Positions 36,181 to 46,210 are shown, counted from the stretch's first letter. The stretch is 64,000 nt of DNA from Lactobacillus kalixensis DSM 16043 (GCF_001434335.1 NZ_AZFM01000008.1:1-64000); one strand, 5' to 3'. The notes: generated by a model from the sequence alone, not told the origin. Made by a program: numbers and translations.

Positions 36181-37989
36181 ATGGCTGGACGAATTCCAGA
36201 AGAATTTATTAATGAAGTTCGAAATAGCGTTAATATCGTTGACGTTATCAGCCAATACGTGTCACTTGAAAAGAAAGGCAAAGACTATATTGGTCTTTGC
36301 CCTTTTCATCAAGAAAAGACACCTTCGTTTACAGTAAATGAAGAAAAACAATTTTTTAAGTGTTTTGGCTGTGGTAAAGGTGGAAATGTCTTTAAATTTT
36401 TAATGTTTAAGGACAATTTAACTTTCCCTGAAAGTGTAGAACAAATTGCAGAATTTGCTCATATTCCAATGCCAAGTGGCTATGGAAGTGGGCCAGTTCA
36501 AGCACTTAGTCCGCTTCTTAAACTTCATCAAGAAGCCGCAGATTTTTATCACCGGGTTTTAATAACAACTAAAGCTGGTGAACGGGGGATGCAATATGCC
36601 AGGCAGAGAGATTTATCTGATGAAATTTTGGATCATTTCAAGATTGGTTATGCACCTAAACAAGATAATCTTTTGTTAACGTATTTACGCGGAAAGGATT
36701 ATTCAGATGATGATTTAGCAAAAAGTGGGCTCTTTGTTCAAAGTCAAGATGGACGTTTATTTGATCGCTTCAGAGATCGCTTAATGTTTCCACTAGGAGA
36801 TGAAAGTGGAAGGGTTATTGGTTTTTCTGGTAGACGGATATCTGAAGATAAAACTGAAGCTAAATATATGAACAGTCCAGAAACTGAGATTTTTACCAAA
36901 TCAAAAGCGTTGTTTCACTTTGCAGAAGCTAAAAAAGCGGCTAGAACTGAAGGACACTTAGTCTTATACGAGGGCTACATGGATGTGATTTCAGCTTACA
37001 AGGCAGGTGTTCATTCAGGGATTGCTTCAATGGGGACTAGTTTAACAGATCAGCAAGTGTATATGCTTAAGCGTATCAGCCGTAATATTATTATTAACTA
37101 TGACGGTGATGATCCTGGTGTACATGCAGAAGAGCGAGCAACTAATTTGTTTGAAAAGGCCGGCGGTTTTAATTTAGGAATTGTTGTTTTACCAGAAAAA
37201 CTAGATCCAGATGAATATATCAAAAAATATGGCGCGGAAAAATATCTTGATGAAATTCGTGGTGCACTTTCGCCAACTGATTTTTTACTGCAAAGATTAG
37301 CGCAAAAGTATAACTTAAAAAATGATCGTGATCGAATTACCTATTTAAATGAAGCGGTTAAAGAAATTGCTCGTTTAATAAATCCAGTTGAGCAAGATTT
37401 ATACCTAGATAAGCTTGCTAAGCAACAAGGTGTCTCGAAGGATTCATTAAAAGTAAACTTAATGCGTGAGCGCAGACGTCAAAATCGAGCCGCACGTAAT
37501 AAAGGTCAAGATGGCTATAATAATCTGCCGTCTGATCCTGGTGCACCTATACCTGAAATTGCAGATAATCAAAATGATAATTTTGATTGGACACAAACCA
37601 GGCTGCTATATTTATTTATTAAATCGGAGAAAGCAAGAGATTATATTTTAGAACAAAAGTATCTTTTCCCTGATCCGAGCTATGCTCAATTAGCAGAATT
37701 GTGGTTAAATTATATAGAAACTCATGAAGATCATTCAACAAAAAGTTTTTTAGATTTTATTCCTGAACAACTTCAAGGTATAATAGTAAATGCTGAAATG
37801 ATAGATATGCCCGATTCTTTTTCTGAACGAGAAATTGATGAGTTAATTGGATCCTTGCATAAGCGCAAAATCGATTTACAACTGAATGAGTTACAAAACA
37901 AAATACAGGATGCAGCGCGCAGAAACGATACTCAGGAAATTTTAGAAATTACTCAACAAATAATCCAGTTAAAAAGAACAAAGGGTTAA
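36181..37989 (+). CDS. dnaG: DNA primase
   Basis: Synthesises RNA primers for replication. The N-terminal CHC2 zinc finger ([11 protein letters not shown] ... CFGCGKGG, residues about 40-66) is complete. The TOPRIM core has LYEGYMDV near residue 263 and NYDGDDPG near 305, and a C-terminal helicase-binding domain follows. The length of 602 residues is normal. dnaG-rpoD pairing is the classical macromolecular-synthesis arrangement. Confidence 0.97.
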   Translation: MAGRIPEEFINEVRNSVNIVDVISQYVSLEKKGKDYIGLCPFHQEKTPSFTVNEEKQFFKCFGCGKGGNVFKFLMFKDNLTFPESVEQIAEFAHIPMPSGYGSGPVQALSPLLKLHQEAADFYHRVLITTKAGERGMQYARQRDLSDEILDHFKIGYAPKQDNLLLTYLRGKDYSDDDLAKSGLFVQSQDGRLFDRFRDRLMFPLGDESGRVIGFSGRRISEDKTEAKYMNSPETEIFTKSKALFHFAEAKKAARTEGHLVLYEGYMDVISAYKAGVHSGIASMGTSLTDQQVYMLKRISRNIIINYDGDDPGVHAEERATNLFEKAGGFNLGIVVLPEKLDPDEYIKKYGAEKYLDEIRGALSPTDFLLQRLAQKYNLKNDRDRITYLNEAVKEIARLINPVEQDLYLDKLAKQQGVSKDSLKVNLMRERRRQNRAARNKGQDGYNNLPSDPGAPIPEIADNQNDNFDWTQTRLLYLFIKSEKARDYILEQKYLFPDPSYAQLAELWLNYIETHEDHSTKSFLDFIPEQLQGIIVNAEMIDMPDSFSEREIDELIGSLHKRKIDLQLNELQNKIQDAARRNDTQEILEITQQIIQLKRTKG

Positions 37990-38003
37990 GAGGAGGCTTT
38001 TTA

Positions 38004-39110
38004 GTGGTAGATAAAACAGAAAAGCTGTCTTTAGATAAGATGGTTAAAAAAGTTGTTAGAGCAGTTAAAGCGGACAAGTCCATTACTGAAGATAGCTTTA
38101 CTAACCTATTGATCAAGCCATACAACTTGCAAGGGAAAGCTGTTGATCAACTTGTTCAAGAGTTTGAGGATAATGGGATCAGTATTGTTGATAAGAATGG
38201 TGATCCTTCTAAACTTGCTTTAAAGAAGCAAAAAGATGTCGAAAAAGCTGAATTGAAAGACATGTCAGCACCTTCAAGTGTAAGAATGAACGATCCTGTA
38301 CGTATGTACTTGAAGGAAATTGGTCGTGTTCCACTTCTTAATGCTGACCAAGAAATTGCCTTAGCAAAAAGAATCGAAGACGGCGATGAAGAAGCTAAGC
38401 AAGAATTAGCCGAAGCTAACCTTAGATTGGTTGTTTCTATTGCTAAGCGTTATGTTGGTCGTGGTATGTCCTTCTTGGACTTAATTCAAGAAGGTAACAT
38501 GGGGCTTATGAAGGCCGTTGATAAGTTTGATTACCGTTTAGGTTTTAAGTTTTCAACTTATGCAACTTGGTGGATTAGACAAGCTATTACCCGTGCAATT
38601 GCAGACCAAGCTCGTACTATCAGAATTCCAGTTCACATGGTTGAAACTATCAATAAGTTAATTAGAATTCAACGTCAACTTCTCCAAGACTTAGGTCGTG
38701 AACCGACTCCTGAAGAAATTGGTGCCGAAATGGATATGCCAACTAACAAGGTTCGTGATATTTTAAAGATTGCTCAAGAACCTGTTTCTTTGGAAACACC
38801 AATTGGTGAAGAAGATGACTCACACTTAGGTGACTTCATTGAAGATAAGGATGCAACTAGTCCTGAACAACATGCTTCATACGAGATGCTTAAGGAACAA
38901 TTGGAACAAACTCTGGATACTTTAACTGATCGTGAAGAAAATGTTCTACGTCTTCGTTTTGGTTTAGACGATGGCCGTACTCGTACTTTGGAAGAAGTAG
39001 GTAGAGTATTTGGTGTTACTCGTGAACGTATTCGTCAGATTGAAGCTAAAGCTTTGAGAAAGCTTCGTCATCCAAGTCGTTCTAACCAATTACGTGACTT
39101 CTTAGATTAA
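38004..39110 (+). CDS. rpoD: Primary sigma factor RpoD (sigma A)
   Basis: The housekeeping sigma factor. Region 1.2 is [12 protein letters not shown], region 2 has [16 protein letters not shown] and [13 protein letters not shown], region 3 MVETINK and region 4.2 [20 protein letters not shown]. At 368 residues it is the short Firmicutes form. The start is GTG with AGGAGG seven bases before it. A terminator follows. Confidence 0.98.
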   Translation: MVDKTEKLSLDKMVKKVVRAVKADKSITEDSFTNLLIKPYNLQGKAVDQLVQEFEDNGISIVDKNGDPSKLALKKQKDVEKAELKDMSAPSSVRMNDPVRMYLKEIGRVPLLNADQEIALAKRIEDGDEEAKQELAEANLRLVVSIAKRYVGRGMSFLDLIQEGNMGLMKAVDKFDYRLGFKFSTYATWWIRQAITRAIADQARTIRIPVHMVETINKLIRIQRQLLQDLGREPTPEEIGAEMDMPTNKVRDILKIAQEPVSLETPIGEEDDSHLGDFIEDKDATSPEQHASYEMLKEQLEQTLDTLTDREENVLRLRFGLDDGRTRTLEEVGRVFGVTRERIRQIEAKALRKLRHPSRSNQLRDFLD

Positions 39111-39118
39111 TAGATAGC

Positions 39119-39164
39119 AAAAAAGCAGAAGTGTATCAATATGATATATACTTCTGCTTTTTTT
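39119..39164. terminator. Terminator after rpoD
   Basis: AAAAAAGCAGAAGT pairs with ACTTCTGCTTTTTT around an AT-rich loop. It also lies downstream of the minus-strand peptidase gene, so it can serve both. Confidence 0.9.
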
Positions 39165-39169
39165 GATTT

Positions 39170-39835
39170 TTAATCGTATTTTTTATTCATGTCATCTTGG
39201 ATAATCTTCATTGGATTGAGCCAAGTTCCATTATCACGCCACCAATTTGCACATGGATCGCCGTATTTGTCAATATAATGTTTATCGGTCTTAGTTACAC
39301 CTAAGTGAATGTGCGAACCAGTTAAACGACCAATTTTTTGCCCTAATTTAACATGTTGACCTTTCTTAACATAAATATCAGTAATGCTCAAAAAGCCTTC
39401 TTGGTACACTTGAACATAGCCGTCTTTACTAATTATCCAGACGTATAGGCCAAGGCCTTCACGAAACTTTACTTTATGAACAGTTCCTGCATGAATTGCT
39501 AGAACAGGTGAGTGGCCAACTTCAGAAAAGCCAAAGTCATAACCGTCATGGAAGTAACTCTTGGGCTTTGTTCGACGTAAAACATCAGTTATACCGAATT
39601 TTTGACCACTTTTAAATTTTATCTTTTTTTTATATAAACGCTCAAATGGATATCCCCAAGTAACAACGTGTTTCTTCTTTTCCTTTTTTTTGGAATGAGG
39701 TGATGTACTCTTTTTAATTATACTAGTTTGGAAAATATGTCCTGGATTCTTCAATTGTTCAAATAACGGTGTTGATGCGAAGAGAACAATTATAATAATC
39801 CCAATTGAAAGTAATAATCCATAACCTTTCTTCAT
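39170..39835 (-). CDS. Membrane-anchored M23 peptidase-like protein
   Basis: An N-terminal hydrophobic segment (residues 5-24) anchors or exports the protein; a Lys-rich linker follows. The C-terminal domain is a LytM/M23 peptidase with the zinc ligands apparently intact: HDGYD near residue 97 and HIHLG near 178. It would cut peptide cross-bridges of peptidoglycan. The C-terminus has an unusual CANWWRDNG segment. It starts on the last base of the upstream Nudix stop codon, so the two are translated together. Confidence 0.87.
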   Translation of the reverse strand: MKKGYGLLLSIGIIIIVLFASTPLFEQLKNPGHIFQTSIIKKSTSPHSKKKEKKKHVVTWGYPFERLYKKKIKFKSGQKFGITDVLRRTKPKSYFHDGYDFGFSEVGHSPVLAIHAGTVHKVKFREGLGLYVWIISKDGYVQVYQEGFLSITDIYVKKGQHVKLGQKIGRLTGSHIHLGVTKTDKHYIDKYGDPCANWWRDNGTWLNPMKIIQDDMNKKYD

Positions 39836-40275
39836 TAAAAAAGCTCATCTCTCTTTCCATCCAAAATATGCTCTGTTAGATTTTCATCGAAAAATAATGG
39901 AAGATCATGATCGAAGTTATAAGCTAACTGATGTTGTTTAAGTTCACTTTCTGTCATCCAAGTTAATTCTCCTTCATCAGAAGAATGAAGCTGACCGGTG
40001 AACTTATTAGCAGTATAAAAAAGAACCAGATAGCGTTCATTATTATGATCATAAAACTGCTTAATACCGACTAATTTAGGATTTTTGATAGTTAGTCCAG
40101 TTTCTTCTTTAATTTCACGAACAACAGAATCATGAAAAGATTCGTGAGCTTCAACGTGACCTCCTGGAAAAGTTAATCCAGGCCAAACCGGATCAGTTCG
40201 GTTAAGTACTAGTATTTTATCTCCATTTTTAACCATACACATATTAGTTAAAGTTACCTGTTCTGTTCTTTTCAT
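39835..40275 (-). CDS. Nudix hydrolase (MutT-like)
   Basis: Hydrolyses nucleoside diphosphates linked to other moieties. The Nudix box is intact: GGHVEAHESFHDSVVREIKEE near residues 37-59. The ATG at 40275 is chosen over a longer frame that would add an unrelated N-terminus. The ribosome binding site AGAAAG is modest. It overlaps the M23 gene by one base and diverges from trmK. Whether it acts on 8-oxo-dGTP or another nucleotide is unknown. Confidence 0.9.
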   Translation of the reverse strand: MKRTEQVTLTNMCMVKNGDKILVLNRTDPVWPGLTFPGGHVEAHESFHDSVVREIKEETGLTIKNPKLVGIKQFYDHNNERYLVLFYTANKFTGQLHSSDEGELTWMTESELKQHQLAYNFDHDLPLFFDENLTEHILDGKRDELF

Positions 40276-40425
40276 AATTACCAACTTTCTGATTTTTATT
40301 GTAACAAAGTTCAGACAAATAATTATCATAAATTTTCTTTCTTTTATAATTAAATCTCTCGATGTGAAAATGATATAATCTGTATTAAGAATTTGTAATT
40401 ATATAATGAAAATAATTGAGGTAAT

Positions 40426-41115
40426 ATGAATTTACGTTTAAATACTTTAGCTAAAATGGTAGATCCTGGAAGTCGAGTAGCTGATATTGGTACCGATCAT
40501 GCATATCTACCAATTGAATTGGTAAAAGATAGTGTAATTGAATATGCGATTGCTAGTGATATTGCAAAAGGACCACTTCAAAATGCCCAAGATGATATTA
40601 AAGAAGCAAGGCTTGAAGATAAGATTGATACTCGATTAGGTAGTGGTCTTGAGACAGTTAAGCATGAAGATAAGATTGACACAGTTGTCATTGCTGGGAT
40701 GGGTGGTAAATTGATGAGCCAAATTCTAGAAACAGCATGGCAAAAGGGATTCAATTTTCCAACTTTGATTTTGGAACCTAATATTGGCGAACCTGGTGTA
40801 AGACGTTGGCTAATTGATCATAATTATCAAATTGTAGGTGAAGATTTAATCGCTGAAGCTGGGCACACTTATGAGCTTATCAAGGCTGTTTTAACAGATG
40901 AAAAGCACGAATTAACCAATAAAGAAGTTTTTTTTGGCCCATTAATTTTAAAGTCCAAAAATGCTAATCCGGTATTTAAAGAAAAATGGACTGGTCAATT
41001 GATCTATCATGAAAAATTGCTGACTAATTTGAATAAGGCAAGAGAAAAAGACACTGAGCGAATTAAACAAGTGGAAGATGAAATTCAATTAATTAAGGAG
41101 GTTTTAATTGACTAA
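40426..41115 (+). CDS. trmK: tRNA (adenine(22)-N1)-methyltransferase
   Basis: TrmK methylates N1 of A22 in tRNA. It has the Rossmann motif VADIGTDHAYLP near residue 18, VIAGMGGKLM near 88 and the family segment LILEPNIGEPGVRRWL near 108. The length of 229 residues is standard. GAGG precedes the ATG and the gene overlaps the next by eight bases, as trmK and the Nif3-like gene do across Firmicutes. Confidence 0.95.
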   Translation: MNLRLNTLAKMVDPGSRVADIGTDHAYLPIELVKDSVIEYAIASDIAKGPLQNAQDDIKEARLEDKIDTRLGSGLETVKHEDKIDTVVIAGMGGKLMSQILETAWQKGFNFPTLILEPNIGEPGVRRWLIDHNYQIVGEDLIAEAGHTYELIKAVLTDEKHELTNKEVFFGPLILKSKNANPVFKEKWTGQLIYHEKLLTNLNKAREKDTERIKQVEDEIQLIKEVLID

Positions 41116-41905
41116 AGTTAAAGATATTGTCGCAAGATTACGGCAAGACTTTCCAGAAGAAATTGCTAGTCAAGGTGATCCAGTAGGAATGCAAATTGGT
41201 TCAATGGATCAAGAGGTTAAAAAGGTGATGACGACTTTAGATGTTCGACCTCAAGTAGTTGATGAAGCAATTGAAAAGGGCGTGAACTTCATTGTTAGTC
41301 ACCACCCAGTAATGTTTAGACCTGCACGTAATCTGGATTTTGCTGATCCCCAAAATGCAATGTATGGCAAGCTTGTGGCTAATGGCATTACCGTTTATTC
41401 AATTCATACTAATTCTGACAAAGCACAAAATGGTTCTGCCGACTGGCAAGCTGAAGAGTTAGGATTAGAAAACGTTGAACCATTTGCTCCAGATGATGAT
41501 GGCATCGCAATTGGTAGAAAAGGAACTTTGCCTCATCCAATGACTGCAAAAGAATTTGCCTACTATGTTAAAGATAAAATGAAGATCAAGATGGCGCGTT
41601 TAATTACTGCTGATGATAACCAAACAGTTTCTAGCGTAGCATTTATCTGCGGAGATGGTGGTAAATTTTGGCATCGAGCAGTTGATGAAGGACTGGATGC
41701 CTTTATCACAGGAGACGTTTACTATCATGTTGGTCATGATATGATTTCTTCAGGAATCACTGTAGTTGATCCAGGACACTATACCGAGAAGCTCTTTAAG
41801 TATAAGGTCTATGATCGCCTTAAGAAGTGGAACGAAGAGAATAAGTGGAATGTTGGTGTTGAATTATCTGAAGTATCAACTAACCCATTTGAAGATTTAT
41901 TTTAA
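41108..41905 (+). CDS. Nif3-like dinuclear metal centre protein (YqfO)
   Basis: A 265-residue Nif3 family protein with the metal-binding motifs SHHPVMF near residue 62 and IHTNSDKA near 98, and the distal GHYTEK. The start is TTG with AAGGAGG upstream inside trmK. It lacks the inserted PII-like domain seen in longer homologues. The biochemical function of the family is unsettled. Confidence 0.93.
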   Translation: MTKVKDIVARLRQDFPEEIASQGDPVGMQIGSMDQEVKKVMTTLDVRPQVVDEAIEKGVNFIVSHHPVMFRPARNLDFADPQNAMYGKLVANGITVYSIHTNSDKAQNGSADWQAEELGLENVEPFAPDDDGIAIGRKGTLPHPMTAKEFAYYVKDKMKIKMARLITADDNQTVSSVAFICGDGGKFWHRAVDEGLDAFITGDVYYHVGHDMISSGITVVDPGHYTEKLFKYKVYDRLKKWNEENKWNVGVELSEVSTNPFEDLF

Positions 41906-41922
41906 TTAAAAAGGAGTACAAC

Positions 41923-43161
41923 ATGGAATACCCAAGTTTATTACCACGATTTTTGAAATATGTACAAGTAAATTCACGTTCTGATGAGCATTCAGACCGT
42001 TTTCCTTCTACTGAAAGAGAAGAAAACTTCCAAAAGAATGTAATTATGAAGGATCTCCAAGACTTAGGATTAAGTGATATTCACTACAATCAAAAAGCTG
42101 GTTGTGTTATCGCTGAAATTCCATCAAACGTTGATTATGATGTTCCGGTTATGGGATTTTTGGCACACTGTGACACTGCAGACTTTGAATCAGAGCATGT
42201 TAAGCCACAAGTTCATGAAAACTATGATGGCGGTAAGATCCAATTAGGTGATTCAGAATTCTATTTAGATCCTGAAGTTTTCCCACATTTGAAGAATTAT
42301 ATTGGTCAAACGATCATTACTGCATCAGGTGATACTCTTCTTGGTGGAGATGATAAGTGCGGTATTTCCGAACTAATGACTTTTGCGGAATACTTGATGA
42401 ACCATCCTGAAATTAAGCACGGTACTATTCGTTTAGGTTTTACTCCAGATGAAGAAATTGGTACTGGTGCAGGACATTTTGACGTTGAAGATTTTGGTGC
42501 CGAATTTGCTTTTACTGTTGATGGTGAAGCACCAGGTAAGCTTGACTGGGGAACTTTCTCAGCAGCACAATTTGAACTTGATATTCAAGGAGTAAATGTT
42601 CACCCAGCTGTCGCTAAAGGTCAAATGATCAACGCCCTTCAAGTAGCAATTGATTTCCATAATCAACTTCCAGAACACGATCGTCCAGAAAATACTGAGG
42701 GTAGAGAAGGCTTTTTCCACTTGATGAATTTGGATGGAACAGTTGATCATGCGCATATGTCATACATTATTCGTGATTTTGAACGTGACGGTCTTGAAGC
42801 AAGAAAGACTCTTGTTAAGTCAATCGTTAAGAAAATGAATGATAATTTTGGCACTGAACGGTTGCAAATTAAGATGTGGGATCAATATTACAACATGGCT
42901 GACGAACTTGAAAAACATATGGATATTGTTAATTTAGCAAGAGATGCTTATAAGGCAGAAGGCTTAGAAATTAACGAAGATCCAGTTCGTGGTGGTACTG
43001 ATGGTTCACAGTTAACTTATATGGGATTACCATGTCCAAATATTTTTGCTGGTGAAGAAAATATGCATGGGCGCTATGAGTACACTGTACTTGAATCAAT
43101 GTACAAGACTGTGGATGTAATGCTCAAGATGTCAGAATTAAATGCTGAAAGAGCTAAATAG
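41923..43161 (+). CDS. pepT: Peptidase T
   Basis: A cytoplasmic M20 zinc aminotripeptidase. Metal-site motifs are AHCDTADF near residue 80, GGDDKCG near 140, PDEEIGTGAG near 173 and DGEAPG, with GGTDGS near 350. Length 412 residues. AAAAGGAG lies before the ATG. It serves peptide-based nitrogen nutrition in lactobacilli and is followed by an unusual inverted repeat and a terminator. Confidence 0.97.
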   Translation: MEYPSLLPRFLKYVQVNSRSDEHSDRFPSTEREENFQKNVIMKDLQDLGLSDIHYNQKAGCVIAEIPSNVDYDVPVMGFLAHCDTADFESEHVKPQVHENYDGGKIQLGDSEFYLDPEVFPHLKNYIGQTIITASGDTLLGGDDKCGISELMTFAEYLMNHPEIKHGTIRLGFTPDEEIGTGAGHFDVEDFGAEFAFTVDGEAPGKLDWGTFSAAQFELDIQGVNVHPAVAKGQMINALQVAIDFHNQLPEHDRPENTEGREGFFHLMNLDGTVDHAHMSYIIRDFERDGLEARKTLVKSIVKKMNDNFGTERLQIKMWDQYYNMADELEKHMDIVNLARDAYKAEGLEINEDPVRGGTDGSQLTYMGLPCPNIFAGEENMHGRYEYTVLESMYKTVDVMLKMSELNAERAK

Positions 43162-43243
43162 TGAAACAAAATTGACCCAAAATTGCTATTTTAAAGCAAA
43201 AATACTTGTCAGCTTAAAATACTAATTAATTAGCGATTTTAAC

Positions 43244-43294
43244 TATTTTTCAAACATCTTAAAAGTTATACACTTGTACTATGTTTGAAAAATA
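43244..43294. repeat. Perfect 14-bp inverted repeat downstream of pepT
   Basis: TATTTTTCAAACAT (43244-43257) and ATGTTTGAAAAATA (43281-43294) are exact reverse complements separated by 23 bases. It touches the pepT terminator hairpin. No gene is seen in 43162-43440; the region holds this repeat, the terminator and the next promoter. Confidence 0.85.
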
Positions 43295-43338
43295 AAAAGC
43301 CACTTAAAGCTAATCTAAAAGCTTTGAATGGCTTTTTT
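43294..43338 (+). terminator. pepT terminator
   Basis: AAAAAGCCACTTAAAGC (43294-43310) pairs with GCTTTGAATGGCTTTTTT (43321-43338) with two mismatches, ending in Ts. Confidence 0.85.
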
Positions 43339-43392
43339 ATTTTATATACTATAATTTTTCCAATTTGTGGAACAAAAGATAAATTTAAAAGT

Positions 43393-43444
43393 TTGCAAAT
43401 TTTCAAAAAGGGGTGTATTATTACTGTAATAGGTAAATAATACA
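43393..43444 (+). promoter_or_regulatory. GntR/YtrA promoter with overlapping operator
   Basis: TTGCAA (43393-43398), 17-bp spacer, TATTAT (43416-43421). The -10 lies inside a perfect 9-bp inverted repeat, TGTATTATT (43414-43422) and AATAATACA (43436-43444). This is a likely autoregulatory operator for the downstream repressor. Confidence 0.75.
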
Positions 43445-43462
43445 GTGAAAAGAGGCAAGCAA

Positions 43463-43837
43463 ATGGAGTTTAAAGACAATATTCCAATTTATCTCCAGAT
43501 TGAACAATATCTATACCGCCAAATCGCTTTAGGGCAGCTTAAGGCCGGTGAGAAGATTCCTTCAGTAAGAAATTTGGCGCTTGAATTAACTGTTAATGTT
43601 AACACTGTTCAGAGAGCTTTACAGCAAATGAACGATCAAGGAATTCTTTATACCAAACGTGGTGAAGGAAACTTTGTTACAGAAGACACTGAGCTACTTA
43701 ATCAAACCAAGCAATCATTAATTGATAATGAGTTAGAAGAATTTGTTCAAAATATGGACAAATTGGGCGTAAAAGAAGAAAGTTTAGTTTCAACTTTACA
43801 AAATTATCTAAAACAGAGGGATGAGAAAGATGAGTGA
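43463..43837 (+). CDS. YtrA-type GntR transcriptional regulator
   Basis: A 124-residue regulator with the GntR winged helix-turn-helix at the N-terminus (IPIYLQIEQYL, GEKIPSVRNLA, VNVNTVQRALQQM) and a short C-terminal dimerisation helix, as in the YtrA subgroup. ATG 43463 is chosen because AGAGG lies seven bases upstream; a longer frame would run into the operator. YtrA regulators usually repress an adjacent ABC transporter operon, which is exactly what follows. Confidence 0.92.
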   Translation: MEFKDNIPIYLQIEQYLYRQIALGQLKAGEKIPSVRNLALELTVNVNTVQRALQQMNDQGILYTKRGEGNFVTEDTELLNQTKQSLIDNELEEFVQNMDKLGVKEESLVSTLQNYLKQRDEKDE

Positions 43838-44535
43838 ATTATTGACGATTAAAAATTTAAGTTACAAGAAAAATCAAAAGAAAATTTTAGAAGACGTCAA
43901 CTTAGATTGTAAGTAGTGGGAAGATCGTTGCCTTGCTTGGTGAAAACGGTGCAGGTAAGACCACGTTAATGCGAATTATTGCCGGTGTAGCCAAGAATTA
44001 CAAAGGAACTATTGAATTAGACGGTGAAACTAGAGAAGACCGGAGAAAGGCTAAATTGTCCTTTACAGATGGTTTAACTGGTTTCAGTGATTCCAGCAAG
44101 ATTCAAGACGTTGTGAATTTCTATATCAATATTTTCAGTGACTTTGATGAAAATGAATTTGAAGAATTGAGAAAGTTCATGAAGCTTGATCCTGAGATGA
44201 AATTGAGCCAGTTATCACGGGGGATGCGCGAAAAGTTAATTATTGCGTTAACTTTTGCTAGAAAAGCCGACTTGTACTTACTTGATGAACCATTTGGTGG
44301 AATTGATGCAATGGCTCGCAAGAAGATTATCAATTCAATCATTATGTGGAAGGACGAAAAATCAACCATTTTGATCTCTGATCACTTTGTAAATGAAATT
44401 TCTGCTCTTCTTGATGAAATTGTAGTTGTTAAAGACAATACAATTTTAGAGCATAAGACTGCTGATGAAATTCGAGAAAATCATAAGAGTATTGATGAAT
44501 ACTACGAAGGATTATACGAAGACGAGGATGAGTAA
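43830..44535 (+). pseudogene. ABC transporter ATPase gene with a +1 frameshift
   Basis: Translation from ATG 43830 gives the expected start (MSELLTIKNLSYKKNQ) but meets TAG after 28 codons. Removing one base near 43914 restores a continuous protein of about 235 residues. The downstream part has Walker A GENGAGKTT, signature LSRGM and Walker B LYLLDEPF, typical of YtrB-like ATPases. I see no slippery heptamer or internal Shine-Dalgarno sequence, so this is not an obvious programmed frameshift. It is either a recent mutation that disables the transporter or an error in the sequence. It overlaps the GntR gene by eight bases. Confidence 0.85.
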
Positions 44536-44536
44536 A

Positions 44537-45385
44537 ATGACATCTTTTTGGACTTTATTTAGAGAATTTTTCAGAGAAAAAAGTAAATCAGCTTATTGGT
44601 TACTTTTAATAAATGTTATTGCGGCATTAGCTGCAACAGTAATTATGTTTGTATCATTGCGTAATGAAGGTCAAGCAACAATTGACTTTGGCAATTATAA
44701 AACTGACGCTTCGATGCTAACTGCTGTCTCAATGGCATTTGCAGGGATGATGGCTGTTTTTGCTGGTTTAATTGATTTTGCTTACTTAATCATGACTACT
44801 GTAACAAATGAAAAAATTAACCGTAGTCAAACTTGGCAATTAATACCAATTAGTAACGGTAAGATGTATGTTGGCAATACTTTAAGTTCCTTAGCAAGCC
44901 TTGTATATTTAGGAATTATGCAACTGATAATTAGCTTAATCTTTGGTCTAATAGCATATTTTTCAAATAGCTTATTAAGAAAAGAACTTAGCACTGAATT
45001 TGCTCATACTCAATTTAATTTCAGTGATTTTGCTTCTCCAATCTTGTTGATTGCTTTAACGACTATTTTGGTTACATTATTTTGGTATGAAATAGTTTCA
45101 TTTCTTCACTTTATCACTCGTACAGTGATTGACTTCTTACCATCTGCTAACAAATTTGTGCTTTTGATTATTAGATTAGTAGTTTTGGTTGGAGTTGTAT
45201 ATTTCTTAGGATTTTTAATTGAAATGCTAGGCGATGTATATGGAAATATCAACTACTTTACTGCTGATAGCAGTACGTACAGCTGGTTTTGGGAGCAAGT
45301 AACTTTCTTATTGATTTTAGATCTAATAATTGGCGGCTTGAACTATTTAATGATTAACAAATTCGTTGAAGCAAAAGCTAATTAG
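44537..45385 (+). CDS. ABC transporter membrane protein 1
   Basis: A 282-residue protein with about six transmembrane segments, beginning MTSFWTLFREFF. A cytoplasmic motif SQTWQLIPISN follows the second span and recurs in the next gene, so the two are paralogues. It has no ATPase domain and would pair with the preceding YtrB-like ATPase. ATG 44537 is chosen over ATG 44528 because GAGG has correct spacing only for it. The transported compound is unknown; YtrA-controlled systems are often linked to cell-envelope stress or antimicrobial peptides. Confidence 0.82.
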   Translation: MTSFWTLFREFFREKSKSAYWLLLINVIAALAATVIMFVSLRNEGQATIDFGNYKTDASMLTAVSMAFAGMMAVFAGLIDFAYLIMTTVTNEKINRSQTWQLIPISNGKMYVGNTLSSLASLVYLGIMQLIISLIFGLIAYFSNSLLRKELSTEFAHTQFNFSDFASPILLIALTTILVTLFWYEIVSFLHFITRTVIDFLPSANKFVLLIIRLVVLVGVVYFLGFLIEMLGDVYGNINYFTADSSTYSWFWEQVTFLLILDLIIGGLNYLMINKFVEAKAN

Positions 45386-45400
45386 TCTGGAGGAGGTATG

Positions 45401-46207
45401 ATGACAAATTTAAAAAACGTTGAATGGCAAATGTTTAGGAAAAAAAGTCGCTTTATTAAGTGGGTTTTGCTCTGTCAATTAATTGTAGTTATCTACTATG
45501 TATTTCAAATTACTAATATTATGATGCCAATGAAAGGTTCAGATGTTATCGGCTATACTGGTTCAATGTTAATTCCAACTACAATTGTTGCTGATATAGT
45601 CTTCATGGGTATCCTATCTTGGAAGAGCGAAAGTATTAACAATAGTCAAACCTGGCGACTGATTCCGATGTCAAATACGAAGTTCTATTTGGCAAATATT
45701 CTCAGTAATATCTTGAGCTGTATCGTGATCTTCGCAATTCAACTAGCCGTATATGGGATTCTCATATTTATTCAAGATATGAGAGGCGGATTCTTTGCTA
45801 CTTTACATTGGAGAATTAAAGATTTCTTTGGACTATTAGCTTCCGGAGATGCTTTTATGAATTTTATATATATGGTACTGTTCTTATTCTTAATTGTATT
45901 GTTTATCAGTACTTTTGTGAGCTTCATCAATTTCTCCAGTCGAGCAGTTACTGATTTTATTTCACCTAAAAATAATCAATGGGTAAGATGGTTGATCATT
46001 ATTATCTTGGTTGGTATTGGTTCATATATGTTTGTTAATGCAAGTGATATCACAATGAGATTAACCAAAAACTTGATTACAGGGCGAAATGCTAATCTTC
46101 TAACAGGTTTGATTGATCTAGAGTTACTAGTTGGAACAATTCTATTTGGTGGATTAGACCTTTGGTTAATTAATAATTATGCTGAAAGCAAAATTGTTAA
46201 CAGATAA
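45401..46207 (+). CDS. ABC transporter membrane protein 2
   Basis: A paralogue of the preceding permease, about 268 residues with six predicted spans and the shared motif SQTWRLIPMSN. ATG 45401 is preferred to ATG 45398 because AGGAGG would be only one base from the latter. The pair probably forms a heterodimeric channel with the frameshifted ATPase. If the frameshift is real, this permease has no energising partner in the operon. A strong terminator ends the operon. Confidence 0.82.
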   Translation: MTNLKNVEWQMFRKKSRFIKWVLLCQLIVVIYYVFQITNIMMPMKGSDVIGYTGSMLIPTTIVADIVFMGILSWKSESINNSQTWRLIPMSNTKFYLANILSNILSCIVIFAIQLAVYGILIFIQDMRGGFFATLHWRIKDFFGLLASGDAFMNFIYMVLFLFLIVLFISTFVSFINFSSRAVTDFISPKNNQWVRWLIIIILVGIGSYMFVNASDITMRLTKNLITGRNANLLTGLIDLELLVGTILFGGLDLWLINNYAESKIVNR

Positions 46208-46210
46208 AAT

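Noticed and set aside
43905-43925. Programmed +1 frameshift, prfB-like, at the ATPase gene
   Set aside because: A stop codon follows AAG, but there is no internal Shine-Dalgarno sequence, no CUU-type slippery codon, and the slip would not re-pair. A plain insertion is the simpler reading.
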